DNA of 64,000 nt. Origin: Peribacillus sp. ACCC06369. GTDB lineage: Bacteria > Bacillota > Bacilli > Bacillales > DSM-1321. Position numbers and translations under genes: made by a program. Below the pieces are notes generated by a model. That model was not told where the DNA came from and made no database searches. It saw nothing but the letters and a program-made list of their open reading frames with translations. Location of the stretch: the NCBI RefSeq assembly GCF_030348945.1, contig NZ_JAUCEN010000002.1, positions 2,852,001-2,916,000 on the forward strand. The letters are read 5' to 3'. This document shows, in pieces, positions 51,411-60,046 of the stretch (position 1 is the first letter of the stretch; each line of letters opens with the position of its first letter).

Positions 51411-52430
51411 TTAATTAAAAACGATGATCGCTTTTCGAACTTGTTCTGGATGATTTTCAACAAAATTAAATGCCTCTTGGATATCATCGAGTGAAAATGT
51501 ATGGGTAACTAAACCTTCATGTCTTAGTCTGCCTTCATTTAACAGCTTGACCACTTTTGGGAACTGGTTGGTTTGCAATCTAGATCCTTTTACCGATACT
51601 TCCTTTTTAGTGATTGGCAGCTGGGAAACGGATGCAGGACGTTCATCAAAACCCAGTACGACAATCCGGCCAGCCGTTGATACGACATCGAATGACAATT
51701 CAAATGTCATCGGCAAGCATACTGCATCAATGACGACGTTGGCCCCTTCGCCCTTCGTCCATTCCTGTACTCGCTTTTGAACATCTTCTTTTCCCGCATG
51801 GACGGTAATATCGGCGCCGCTTACTTTAGCGAATTCCAAACGCTCATCACTTAAATCCGTGATCATCACTGATGCACCTTGAAGCTTTGCCATCTTTAAT
51901 ATGCAAATCCCAATAGGGCCTGCTCCTTGGATAAGCACTGTTTCCCCTTCCTCCACTTCGCCTCTCCAAACGGCCTGTGCGCCAATTGTATAAGGCTCAG
52001 CCAATACTATTTCTTCCCAAGTTAAAGCGGAATCCACAACATGTAATTGTTTCTCGGGAAGGACGAACCATTCCCTCATCCCACCATCTTCATGCACGCC
52101 AAAAACGGACAGTTTTTCACAAACATTTTGGCGACCTTTACGGCAAGCGTAACACTCCCCACAATAACTGATTGGCTCAATAACAACGTGGTCCCCCACT
52201 TTTATGCCCGCGACACCTTGACCTATCTCCACAACTTCTCCCGCTACCTCATGCCCAACTACCCGCGGCAGAGTTGCAAGGGGATTCGTACCATGGTAAA
52301 TATGCATATCCGATCCACAGATCCCGACTCTTTTTACTTTCACAAGTACATCCGTTGAGTTCGAAATCCGGGGTTTTTCCACTTCTTGAATGATAAGCTC
52401 ATGAGCTTTACGTACTTGAACCGCTTTCAT
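51411..52430 (-). CDS. Zinc-dependent dehydrogenase, YjmD-like (candidate L-gulonate 5-dehydrogenase)
   Basis: A 339-residue zinc alcohol dehydrogenase, the length of B. subtilis YjmD, which lies at the same place next to uxuA. Catalytic zinc ligands Cys38, His60, Glu61 (VGICGSD, VGHEVAG), structural cysteines 90, 93, 96 and 104, and NAD loop GAGPIG are intact. Family members beside mannonate dehydratase oxidise L-gulonate to D-fructuronate, which UxuB could use; galactitol-type substrates are also possible. ATG 52430 follows AGGTGG by 5 nt. Confidence 0.87.
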   Translation of the reverse strand: MKAVQVRKAHELIIQEVEKPRISNSTDVLVKVKRVGICGSDMHIYHGTNPLATLPRVVGHEVAGEVVEIGQGVAGIKVGDHVVIEPISYCGECYACRKGRQNVCEKLSVFGVHEDGGMREWFVLPEKQLHVVDSALTWEEIVLAEPYTIGAQAVWRGEVEEGETVLIQGAGPIGICILKMAKLQGASVMITDLSDERLEFAKVSGADITVHAGKEDVQKRVQEWTKGEGANVVIDAVCLPMTFELSFDVVSTAGRIVVLGFDERPASVSQLPITKKEVSVKGSRLQTNQFPKVVKLLNEGRLRHEGLVTHTFSLDDIQEAFNFVENHPEQVRKAIIVFN

Positions 52431-52439
52431 TTCTTCCAC

Positions 52440-53450
52440 CTACTTTGTAAGAAATTCATAAACACTTGCAGCTATCGTTATACCTTGTTTCAGGTTTTTT
52501 TCTTCATTGATTTGTTCAATCTCACCCGGTACATATACGCGTTCGAATCCTGGAGCAGGTTCAACCTGTTGCAGTTCTTCAATCATATGATCCATTTGTC
52601 CTAAAAATATATCGGTATCCGTAAAGAACGAAGGATTAATTACACAAAAATAGTGTCCCAGCTTCCGTTTCTTATCAAGATCGTCATACATTTTCCCAAT
52701 GTGCGGACCAAATGCCGCGCCTGCCAATAATCCAGAAAACACATCTACAATTACGGATAGACCATAGCCTTTCGGGCCGCCGAAAGTTGAAAGGGAAACG
52801 ACTTTATTTGGGTCTGTGACCGCAGCTCCATTTTCATCCACTCCCCATCCTTCAGGGATTTCCTTTTCTTCTTCACGCGCCTGAAGGATTTTCCCCCATG
52901 CAACATGGGAAGTTGCCATATCAAGGATAAAGGGTTTCTTTGTTTTAGCAGGAACTCCATAAGCGATTGGGTTTGTACCAAGAAATGAGGTTTTTCCTCC
53001 AAAAGGGACCACAATTTTATCGGTATGTGACATCGCAATGCCTATCAACTTTGCATCAGTGGCTTTTTGAACGAAATAGCTTAGTGCTCCGCAATGGCTG
53101 CTATTAAAAACAGTCACCATGCCCACTCCATTATTCCGAGCCATTTCAATCGCATGGTCCATGGCCACTTCGCCAATGACATGCCCAAATCCATCATCTC
53201 CATCAACCACACCGGTAACAGGCCCTGTCTTTTGGTAGGAAATCTGTGCATCGGGATTTATACCTCCTGCCAGTAAACGGTTTACATAATGCTCCGTTCG
53301 CAAAACACCATGGGAATTGACATTTCTTAGATCGGCATGAACCAATACCTCCGCGATTTTTCCGGCATTTTCTTCATTTAAACCCACTTTGGTCAGTTGT
53401 TTTATGACTAATCGTTTTGCTTCCTCAGCTTGTATCGTTACTGTTGTCAT
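52440..53450 (-). CDS. Malate/L-lactate dehydrogenase-like oxidoreductase, YjmC-like
   Basis: A 336-residue enzyme of the Ldh/YlbC (type 2 malate/L-lactate dehydrogenase) family, which also contains AllD and 2,3-diketogulonate reductase. Motifs: [19 protein letters not shown] (catalytic His near 48), [24 protein letters not shown] and [11 protein letters not shown]. subtilis YjmC stands in the equivalent place next to YjmD and uxuA, with no proven function. It may reduce or oxidise a keto/hydroxy sugar acid. AGGGGATAAA precedes the ATG; 10 bp separate it from the yjmD-like gene. Confidence 0.87.
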   Translation of the reverse strand: MTTVTIQAEEAKRLVIKQLTKVGLNEENAGKIAEVLVHADLRNVNSHGVLRTEHYVNRLLAGGINPDAQISYQKTGPVTGVVDGDDGFGHVIGEVAMDHAIEMARNNGVGMVTVFNSSHCGALSYFVQKATDAKLIGIAMSHTDKIVVPFGGKTSFLGTNPIAYGVPAKTKKPFILDMATSHVAWGKILQAREEEKEIPEGWGVDENGAAVTDPNKVVSLSTFGGPKGYGLSVIVDVFSGLLAGAAFGPHIGKMYDDLDKKRKLGHYFCVINPSFFTDTDIFLGQMDHMIEELQQVEPAPGFERVYVPGEIEQINEEKNLKQGITIAASVYEFLTK

Positions 53451-53476
53451 TTTATCCCCTCATTGCTTTCAGTCTT

Positions 53477-54430
53477 CTATCTTTCAATAACAGCCTCATT
53501 CTGTATGAAAGGCATTACTTCATCTAAATATGGTAAACCTTCATTGTCCCCTGAAACAGTTGTGACAAGAGCTCCTACACCATTAGCGAATGTCAATCTT
53601 TCATCGATGGATAGGCCATGAAGATATCCGTATATATAACCGGCATCATATCCATCCCCCGCTCCAACAGTATCTACCGGTATAACAGGGAAGGCTTCTT
53701 TTTCATGCCATTCTCTTTTTGTATATAGTTTTGAACCATGTTTCCCGTCTTTGATGACCAGCTGATCAATATCATTCAGTTTTGCAAATTCCGCCAATGA
53801 TTCTTCAGTGTCATTTCCAGTTATCAATTTTATTTCATCTAAACCTGTAAGCAAAATATCCACATATGGGAAAATATCGAAATAAACCGATCTCGCTTCC
53901 TCGATGGACCATAGTTTCAATCGGATATTCGGATCAAACGAAACAGGGATATTTTTTTGTTCCGCTATTTCCATCACCCTTTTGGCAATATCCACATTTT
54001 TGGGGTCTATAGCCAAGAAAACTCCAGTAAGATGGACTATATCAATCGCTTCAAACATCTTCTCCGTTATATCTTCCGGCTTTAAAGTCAGAATGGGAGA
54101 TTGATAACGGTAATAAAATGTCTTTCCGGAACCATCCTCCCGGATTTCTTTAAAGTTAATGGATGTTGGATATCCATCTACATAGGCAACATCACTCATG
54201 TCCACGCCTTCCCCGCGTGCGAAATTATATATGACTCTACCGAACTCGTCCTTGCCTAAACGGCTTAACCATTTTGCCCTCATGCCAAGCCTTGCACAGC
54301 CAATCGCAAAATTGAGTTCAGCGCCTCCTACTTTTCGCTCAAAACGGGTAACAAATCTTAAAGGTCCTGTTTCTTCCGGATTTAGCGTAATCATGGCGTC
54401 GCCGAGCGTTAAAACACCATATTTTGACAA
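53477..54430 (-). CDS. kdgK: 2-keto-3-deoxygluconate kinase
   Basis: A 317-residue PfkB-family sugar kinase, phosphorylating KDG at C6 with ATP. Family signatures are present: GGAELNFAIGCARLG near the N-terminus and PVDTVGAGDGYDAGYIYG near 240-258, with the catalytic Asp in GAGDGYDAG. The start is TTG 54430, 7 nt after GGAGG. It leads the operon kdgK - yjmC - yjmD - kdgA - uxuA - uxuB. Two LacI-type operators stand 59-93 bp upstream. Confidence 0.92.
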   Translation of the reverse strand: MSKYGVLTLGDAMITLNPEETGPLRFVTRFERKVGGAELNFAIGCARLGMRAKWLSRLGKDEFGRVIYNFARGEGVDMSDVAYVDGYPTSINFKEIREDGSGKTFYYRYQSPILTLKPEDITEKMFEAIDIVHLTGVFLAIDPKNVDIAKRVMEIAEQKNIPVSFDPNIRLKLWSIEEARSVYFDIFPYVDILLTGLDEIKLITGNDTEESLAEFAKLNDIDQLVIKDGKHGSKLYTKREWHEKEAFPVIPVDTVGAGDGYDAGYIYGYLHGLSIDERLTFANGVGALVTTVSGDNEGLPYLDEVMPFIQNEAVIER

Positions 54431-54488
54431 TACAGTACCTCCTTCTTTCGAACACTCAAGTAAAAAGTAAAACATGTGATCATACCCA

Positions 54489-54523
54489 CTAAATCGATTT
54501 AGTTAATTACTAAACCGGTTTGG
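54489..54523. promoter_or_regulatory. Two LacI-type operators before kdgK
   Basis: CTAAATCGATTTAG (54489-54502, a perfect palindrome) and CTAAACCGGTTTGG (54510-54523, one mismatch) are centred 21 bp apart, two helical turns, so two dimers can bind on one face. The same motif precedes the MFS gene at 47584. Confidence 0.75.
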
Positions 54524-54733
54524 TAAATCATAAGGAAATTGTAAATGAAAACCCTACCAAAAACAATAGAAAAGTTTGATAATTTGTAATTTTATTTTTA
54601 TTCGACCTATTCCCATGCATATTTCAGCTTAAACCATGGTAAATATCCATATTACGTAAAATCGGTATTGGATTTTTAATTGATTATCAGTTTCTGATTT
54701 TTTAACCTGGATATCTTATTAAAATTTTACTCT

Positions 54734-54763
54734 TTGCTATTAATTTGGAGTAAGTTGTATAAT
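54734..54763 (+). promoter_or_regulatory. Promoter of the EamA transporter gene
   Basis: TTGCTA (54734-54739), 18 bp, TATAAT (54758-54763), about 38 bp before the start codon. The rest of the 370-bp spacer from 54431 holds the kdgK operators and nothing else recognised. Confidence 0.5.
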
Positions 54764-54800
54764 ATATCAATTGTTAAATAAGTTTGAAAGGTTGTTTTGA

Positions 54801-55718
54801 ATGAGTTTTGTGAAAATTTACATCTTACTTACGGGAATTATGATCACATGGGGATTGAACGTTTCAGTTATTAAAATTTTAGTTGCGAATACACAGCCCG
54901 TAACAATAACATCATTGAGAATTTTTACAGCTTCCCTTGTAGTCATTATTATCCTTTTCTTTCTTGGTCTAATACGTCTTCCTAAAAAAAGTGAACTTTT
55001 TTACGTTTTTGGAGGAGCACTTTTGAGTGTCGTTTTTCATCATTATTTTTTAGCTGAGGGATTAACGAAGACTTCCGCTTCGAATGCTGGGCTGATTTTG
55101 GGCATGGGCCCTATTTTGACTGTCGTATTGACTATGATATTCTTTCGCAAAAAGCCCACATTAATCCGGCTTCTTGGCTTTATATGCGGTGCTTTAGGAG
55201 TGAGTTTTACCGTTATGGCAGGAAGTGGAGGAATACATTCTATTAATCTGGGGGACATTGATATTTTGCTTTCAATTCTGTCACAGGCGTTAAGTTTCAT
55301 TCTTATTAATAAAGCATCCAAAACAATGGATCCACGATTATTAACCGGCTACATGATGCTGATCGGGTCTTTTATCCTTTTTGCCATCAGCTTATGGAAA
55401 GAGCCTGATGGCTTATCTTCACTGGCAACTGCACCGCATTCCATCTGGGGAGCTTTCTTTTTCTCCGCTATTTTTGCCACTGCCCTTGGGCACATGGGCT
55501 ATAATTATGCAATTGGTCAGGTAGGCGCAGCAGAATCATCCATTTTTCTTAACTTAAACACTTTATTCTCTCTGTTAGGGGCAGCATTTTTCCTTAATGA
55601 AGCCATAGTGCCTGCACACTTCATTGGACTGATTTTCATTGTTTCAGGTGTATTGCTGGGCTCCGGGGCAATGGAAATTTGGATTCTTCAAAGGAAAAAT
55701 AAAGGGATATCTGCCTAG
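54801..55718 (+). CDS. EamA-domain (DMT superfamily) transporter
   Basis: A 305-residue membrane protein with ten hydrophobic segments in two EamA repeats (about residues 5-135 and 150-290). WGLNVSVIKILVANTQPVTITSLR opens the first repeat and FFSAIFATALGHMGYNYAIGQVGAAESSIFLNLNTLFSLLGAAFFLNE closes the second, both typical of drug/metabolite exporters. GAAAGG precedes the ATG. It is divergent from the hexuronate operon and has its own promoter and terminator. Substrate unknown. Confidence 0.88.
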   Translation: MSFVKIYILLTGIMITWGLNVSVIKILVANTQPVTITSLRIFTASLVVIIILFFLGLIRLPKKSELFYVFGGALLSVVFHHYFLAEGLTKTSASNAGLILGMGPILTVVLTMIFFRKKPTLIRLLGFICGALGVSFTVMAGSGGIHSINLGDIDILLSILSQALSFILINKASKTMDPRLLTGYMMLIGSFILFAISLWKEPDGLSSLATAPHSIWGAFFFSAIFATALGHMGYNYAIGQVGAAESSIFLNLNTLFSLLGAAFFLNEAIVPAHFIGLIFIVSGVLLGSGAMEIWILQRKNKGISA

Positions 55719-55752
55719 CGGCAACCGCATTACCTTGTTTCCGAATCTTTTC

Positions 55753-55806
55753 CTATGACACTACTATCCTTATTAAAAAAAGGAATTGTAGTGTCATAGT
55801 TTTTTT
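55753..55806 (+). terminator. Terminator of the EamA gene
   Basis: CTATGACACTAC (55753-55764) pairs exactly with GTAGTGTCATAG (55788-55799), followed by seven T. Confidence 0.85.
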
Positions 55807-56013
55807 ATACATGTACAATAGCGTATTACGTATGATACCGGCCAAACAACCAATGTATGAACAAGTCCATTGTAGTGTCCCCATTTGCACAGGCCTTTTG
55901 TTAGCTGTGCCATCCAACTTTTGTTGCATCAAATTCGCCTTGAACGGAAACCAACGAGACCATTTCCCCCTTATCTCAACCAAGAGAAACCCCTCGGAAA
56001 CATATTGTGAACT

Positions 56014-56053
56014 TAATAAAAAAAGAGACTGTCTATGCGTTACAGACAGCCTG
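56014..56053 (-). terminator. Terminator of the lar operon
   Basis: GACTGTCT (56027-56034) pairs with AGACAG-C (56044-56051); on the minus strand CTCTTTTTTT follows. It ends the leftward larE-larB-larC-nickel permease transcript. Confidence 0.8.
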
Positions 56054-56072
56054 AGATTCCCTTTATGCTATA

Positions 56073-56711
56073 TTAATTCGCCCAAAGCGCAAACAATCCT
56101 TCTGTCACACCCAATTTGTATATATAATAAAGACCGAATCCAAAACTTATAGCTCCCGCCAGTTTGATGAAGGTTCGGTTTAAACCGATATTCTTTCCAT
56201 TCAAAGCAAACGGTATGCCCAGTATAGTTGTAAAACACAGCATCCCAATAATCGTCCCTGCGCCAAATATAATTATATAGATGGATCCTTCACCTATACC
56301 GGTAACGGTAGACATCGTTAGGATGACCATTGCGGCACTGCCGGCGAGACCATGGACGAACCCAATTAATGCAGAAACCAAAAAAGGACGTAATCCATCA
56401 TGGTCGTTCGTGATATTAAGGCGGTCCTTAAATAAACTTTTCGCCCCAAGTATAACTAGCATAACACCAACACCGAATTCCAACGTCATGCTTAACGACT
56501 CCAGAATTTCCCCTTTCATCCAAATATACAGCATCCCTGTAAGAAACAGGGTACATGTATGGCCTATTCCCCAATACACCCCCGTTAGAGTGGAACGTGA
56601 TATTTTTTTCGTATTTCCTGCTGTGGTTGCAACTGCAATAACGTGATCCGGCTCTAACGAATGTTTTATCCCCAATAGGAAGCCTAATGTGAGAATCGAA
56701 ACGAAACTCAT
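56073..56711 (-). CDS. Nickel permease, UreH/NiCoT-like
   Basis: A 212-residue membrane protein with six hydrophobic segments. The helix-two signature His17-x4-Asp22-His23 (GIKHSLEPDHVIAVA) is the nickel/cobalt transporter motif HX4DH, and the length matches the short UreH-type proteins that accompany Bacillus urease genes. Here it ends an operon for a nickel cofactor, so nickel import for LarC is the natural role. ATG 56711 overlaps the larC2 stop (ATGA) and has GGAGGTGG upstream inside larC2. Confidence 0.88.
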   Translation of the reverse strand: MSFVSILTLGFLLGIKHSLEPDHVIAVATTAGNTKKISRSTLTGVYWGIGHTCTLFLTGMLYIWMKGEILESLSMTLEFGVGVMLVILGAKSLFKDRLNITNDHDGLRPFLVSALIGFVHGLAGSAAMVILTMSTVTGIGEGSIYIIIFGAGTIIGMLCFTTILGIPFALNGKNIGLNRTFIKLAGAISFGFGLYYIYKLGVTEGLFALWAN

Positions 56712-57184
56712 TTTTCCACCACCTCCCCGAGACACTTCCATACTTCTTCATACACCCGTTTAAGCGGTATTTTGTTTTGCATGGCAATTTTACGGCAATC
56801 TTCATATTCGGGTGCCTGCTGCATGGGCAAACCCTCATGGACCCCTCTCTTTATCGTCACTTTCCCCCATTGTGTATGCACATTGAAAAAAGATCGTTCG
56901 AGCCGGTGCACGGTAAGCGGATAGTAGCGTATACCAAGCGTCGTCGTTTCAGCAAATAATATTTTCTTCATTTTCGAAATCATCTGCTGTGAACAGAGAA
57001 GTTGCAATAACACCCCTGGTCGATTTTTTTTCATGAAGATTGGCGTATAATATACATCATTTGCTCCTGATTCAAACAGCAAATCCATTACATGTCCAAG
57101 CCATTCACCGGAAATATCATCCAGGTTAACTTCCATTTTTACCATTTGTCCATCAAGATGCTCATGATCAGGTGGGCGGTTCAT
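56708..57184 (-). CDS. larC: LarC2: C-terminal part of nickel-pincer cofactor cyclometallase
   Basis: 158 residues matching the C-terminal half of LarC, which inserts nickel into the pincer nucleotide in a CTP-dependent reaction. The segment VKMEVNLDDISGEWLGHVMDLLF corresponds to the ETNIDDM.GE motif that follows directly in one-piece LarC proteins. Its ATG overlaps the larC1 stop codon (ATGA), in the -1 frame relative to larC1. A split larC read through by ribosomal frameshift is described for Lactobacillus plantarum; here either frameshifting or coupled restart could supply both halves. Confidence 0.9.
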   Translation of the reverse strand: MNRPPDHEHLDGQMVKMEVNLDDISGEWLGHVMDLLFESGANDVYYTPIFMKKNRPGVLLQLLCSQQMISKMKKILFAETTTLGIRYYPLTVHRLERSFFNVHTQWGKVTIKRGVHEGLPMQQAPEYEDCRKIAMQNKIPLKRVYEEVWKCLGEVVEK

Positions 57185-58053
57185 TGAATCTCCCCGATGA
57201 TAATGCGAAGGACGTTCGGATGATTTTCAAATGTTTTTGTTCCCGCTCCATAGCCAATCGATTCGACAGTCATGGCTGGAAGCGAGCCAAATGTTTCAGC
57301 CAAAACCGCAGAGATGGCAGCACCGGTCGGCGTTGTTAATTCAGAACGAATATCGTTTGCGGCAATTGGTACCCCTTTTAATATTTCAAGAGTGGCAGGT
57401 GCAGGAACCGGATATATGCCGTGATCAATATGTATATGTCCAGACCCCGTGGGAATGGCTGATGACTGAACTGATTCGATACCTAGCTGATTGATTAAAA
57501 TTGCTGCGCCGATTATATCTATTATGGAATCTACCGCTCCTACCTCGTGAAAGTGAACTTTTTCGAGAGGAAGCCCGTGTATGTGCCCTTCCGCTTCACC
57601 AATCTTCCTAAAAATGGCGAGTGACATGTTCGATACCGATTCATTAAAGTTAGCCTCATTTATTGCCTCCACAATTTGTTTGTACGTACGGCTGCCATGA
57701 TGATTGTGAAGCACATGGCTATGATTGTGTTCGTGTTCATGGGTATGGTTATGCTCATGGCTATGACTGTGTTCATGTCGATTACTTTGGCTGTTTTCAT
57801 GACTATGTTCGTGACTGTGTTCGTGTTCATGTGGTTCCTCTGATCCACTGGTGAGAATGACATCAAATTTAGTACTCCTAATGCCATTTTTGACGACCTT
57901 CCCCCACGACAGAGTATATTCTTCATCTATGTTCAGCTTTTTTAACTCTTCTTCCATTTGTAAAGGATCTGCACCTGCATCAATCAACGCACCAATTACC
58001 ATATCTCCGCTTATGCCAGAAAAGCAGTCAAAATATAATGTCCTCATCATCAT
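57181..58053 (-). CDS. larC: LarC1: N-terminal part of nickel-pincer cofactor cyclometallase
   Basis: About 290 residues. The N-terminus MRTLYFDCFSGISGDMVIGALIDAGAD is the LarC family signature; VHFHEVGAVDSIIDIIGAAI and GSGHIHIDHGIYPVPAPATLEIL follow. Residues 75-119 are a His-rich insertion with 20 His in 45 positions (repeats of HEH, HSH), a likely nickel store. Three consecutive ATGs (58053, 58050, 58047) follow AAAGGAG; any may start. The gene overlaps the end of larB by about 26 bp and hands over to larC2 at ATGA. Confidence 0.92.
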   Translation of the reverse strand: MMMRTLYFDCFSGISGDMVIGALIDAGADPLQMEEELKKLNIDEEYTLSWGKVVKNGIRSTKFDVILTSGSEEPHEHEHSHEHSHENSQSNRHEHSHSHEHNHTHEHEHNHSHVLHNHHGSRTYKQIVEAINEANFNESVSNMSLAIFRKIGEAEGHIHGLPLEKVHFHEVGAVDSIIDIIGAAILINQLGIESVQSSAIPTGSGHIHIDHGIYPVPAPATLEILKGVPIAANDIRSELTTPTGAAISAVLAETFGSLPAMTVESIGYGAGTKTFENHPNVLRIIIGEIQ

Positions 58054-58798
58054 TGATCTCCTTTTTATGTACAAGTTTGTAAATAAGCGCTGCATTGTAG
58101 GCCGCACCAAATCCATTATCGATGTTTACCACACTTACACCTGATGCGCATGAATTGAGCATCGATAAAAGGGCCGATAAACCGTTAAAATTCGCACCGT
58201 ACCCGACACTTGTCGGCACAGCAATAATTGGATTCATGACAAGGCCTCCTAACACACTTGGTAGTGCCCCTTCCATACCCGCGACACAAACTGAAACGGT
58301 AGCACTTCGTATCTCGTCAATATGATCAAGGAGGCGGTGCAGCCCAGCAACACCAACATCGTAAATACGCCTGACTGGAATACCTAGAGTTTCGGCCGTC
58401 ACGGCTGCTTCTTCAGCAACCGGCAAATCTGAAGTCCCGGCGCATATTATTGCGATATATGTACCGTCGGATTTCGGCTTTTCTTTAACCCATGCAAGTG
58501 TCCGTGCAATCTCGTTATACTCAAAATCACTACATTCTTTTTGTACAAATACCGCTTTTTCCCGAGAAATACGCGTCACAAGCACGGAATTATTCCTTAT
58601 CCGCAGCGATTGGACGATCATTAAAATTTGTTCAGCTGTTTTCCCTTCTCCAAATACAATTTCGGGAAATCCTTGTCTCTTTTTACGATGGTGATCGATT
58701 TTTACAAATCCTAAATTTTCATAGGATGCAAGTTTTCCCTTTGCTTCCGCTGCAGTCAATGTACCATTTTGAACCTGCTCTAAAATGTCGTCAATCAT
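58028..58798 (-). CDS. larB: LarB: nickel-pincer nucleotide synthesis, NaAD carboxylase/hydrolase
   Basis: A 256-residue LarB. The family enzyme carboxylates the pyridinium ring of nicotinic acid adenine dinucleotide and removes AMP to give pyridinium-3,5-biscarboxylate mononucleotide. The C-terminal half (about 115-245) is a PurE-like carboxylase domain: IAIICAGTSDLPVAEEAAVTAE, YDVGVAGLHRLLDH, CVAGMEGALPSVLGGLV and IAVPTSVGYGANFNGLSALLSMLNSCASGV. ATG 58798 overlaps the larE stop (ATGA), with GGAAGAG just upstream. Confidence 0.94.
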   Translation of the reverse strand: MIDDILEQVQNGTLTAAEAKGKLASYENLGFVKIDHHRKKRQGFPEIVFGEGKTAEQILMIVQSLRIRNNSVLVTRISREKAVFVQKECSDFEYNEIARTLAWVKEKPKSDGTYIAIICAGTSDLPVAEEAAVTAETLGIPVRRIYDVGVAGLHRLLDHIDEIRSATVSVCVAGMEGALPSVLGGLVMNPIIAVPTSVGYGANFNGLSALLSMLNSCASGVSVVNIDNGFGAAYNAALIYKLVHKKEINDDEDIIF

Positions 58799-59610
58799 AA
58801 CATCTCTTCCTTTTCAAGCGTTATATTCATACTCCCGCTCTTATAGCCAGTGAGATCCAACGATACATACTTATAACCGAATTCCTTCAGCCGTTTCGTA
58901 ATCGCGACATGATATTGTAGCACTCGCGGCATATCAGCGGGTTCGACTTCAATTCGGGCCGTCTCCCCATGCGTCCGGACTCGTACCTGGTGAATATCCA
59001 TTGATTTTAAGTAAGCCTCTGACTTATCCACTTTCGTCAATTTTTCCTTTGTAATGATATCTCCATAGGCTATACGTGAGGATAGGCAAGCAAATGACGG
59101 TTTATTCCAGGTTGGCAAACCTGCTTCCTTGGACAATACTCTTATTTCTTCTTTGAACAAGTCGGCTTCCTGAAGCGGGCCCCTGATTCCTTTTTCTTTA
59201 GCAGCTTTCATACCTGGACGAAATTCGTTAGCATCATCAGCAATAACACCATAAATAATATTATTAAATTCATATTCTTCAAGAATAGGACGCAAGTGTT
59301 CAAATAAACTACTTTTACAAAAGTAGCAGCGATTTTGGTTATTTGCTGTATATCCAGGAATGGCTAACTCCGAAGTTTGAATGACACGATGGTTGGCGCC
59401 AATCCATTTTGATAGCATAAGTGCTTCATTCAACTCGCTCGAAGGATAGGTTTCCGAATCTGCTGTAATGGCTAACACATTATCATAACCCAATGTATCA
59501 ATAGCGACTTTAAGCAAAAACGTGCTGTCCACGCCTCCTGAAAAAGCGACCACAACCGTCTCCATTTTTTGGAGAATAGCCTGCAGGTTTCTGTACTTTT
59601 CTAGTAACAT
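58795..59610 (-). CDS. larE: LarE: ATP-dependent sacrificial sulfur transferase
   Basis: A 271-residue LarE. The PP-loop SGGVDS is at 24-29 and the family stretch NRCYFCKSSLF (Cys95, Cys98) and FACLSSRIAYG (Cys175) are present. The enzyme adenylates the pincer precursor and donates sulfur; in the L. plantarum enzyme one cysteine, placed like Cys175, is lost as dehydroalanine each cycle. AAAGGAGAAAAGTGCT precedes the ATG. First gene of the larE-larB-larC1-larC2-permease unit. No larA lies in the window. Confidence 0.94.
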   Translation of the reverse strand: MLLEKYRNLQAILQKMETVVVAFSGGVDSTFLLKVAIDTLGYDNVLAITADSETYPSSELNEALMLSKWIGANHRVIQTSELAIPGYTANNQNRCYFCKSSLFEHLRPILEEYEFNNIIYGVIADDANEFRPGMKAAKEKGIRGPLQEADLFKEEIRVLSKEAGLPTWNKPSFACLSSRIAYGDIITKEKLTKVDKSEAYLKSMDIHQVRVRTHGETARIEVEPADMPRVLQYHVAITKRLKEFGYKYVSLDLTGYKSGSMNITLEKEEML

Positions 59611-59742
59611 AGCACTTTTCTCCTTTCTGGTTTGAGGATTTCTGAATTTATTTTATGTTCCACCAGAAATAACACCCTGCTGGACCACTAAAAGATTGCC
59701 GAGATACTTTTGCAAATTTGCCGGAAAGGATGAAATACACAG

Positions 59743-60025
59743 CTATTTTTCATTCCCAGCGCTATTAAAGTGACACCCATATAAACGACGGCAAGCTATA
59801 GTTTTTTTTACGTTTGCCGAGAATTTTTTTGCAGTTTCTGACAGCCTGGAGTAGTCATCACCTGAAATCAAATTCGCAGGATTGATCAATGAACCACCAA
59901 GTCCCTCCGCGTTGGCAGCAGTCTAAAAAAAAGTGAGGTTGTCAAGGTTGACACCGCCAGCTCGCATAAGCGTGATGTGATGTGAGGAAGCGGCCCTTTA
60001 AGATTTTTTTTGTTACAACGTCCAT
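59743..60025 (-). pseudogene. Decayed KDPG/KHG aldolase gene
   Basis: Leftward translation in pieces gives the C-terminal part of a KDPG aldolase: KKILKGRFLTSHH in one frame, then after a frame change RAGGVNLDNLTFF, a TAG stop at 59923-59925, and TAANAEGLGGSLINPANL, GDDYSRLSETAKKFSANVKK. This follows the PTGGV...GGSLV.P..L..GDY..I...A pattern of the family. The catalytic first half is gone. It lies between larE and the FAH gene, whose region it fills (59611-60046 has no other gene). Confidence 0.75.
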
Positions 60026-60046
60026 GGCACCATCTTCTTTCTCTTG

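Larger units (their letters stand above)
55719..56072. other. Spacer with two terminators and no gene
   Basis: Contains the terminators at 55753 and 56014. A leftward frame of 76 codons (55753-55983) and a rightward one (55811-56152) overlap these hairpins, have no ribosome binding site, and are not supported. Confidence 0.5.

Noticed and set aside
55753..55983. 76-codon leftward frame after the EamA gene
   Set aside because: Overlaps the EamA terminator, has no ribosome binding site, and the translated protein is not recognisable.
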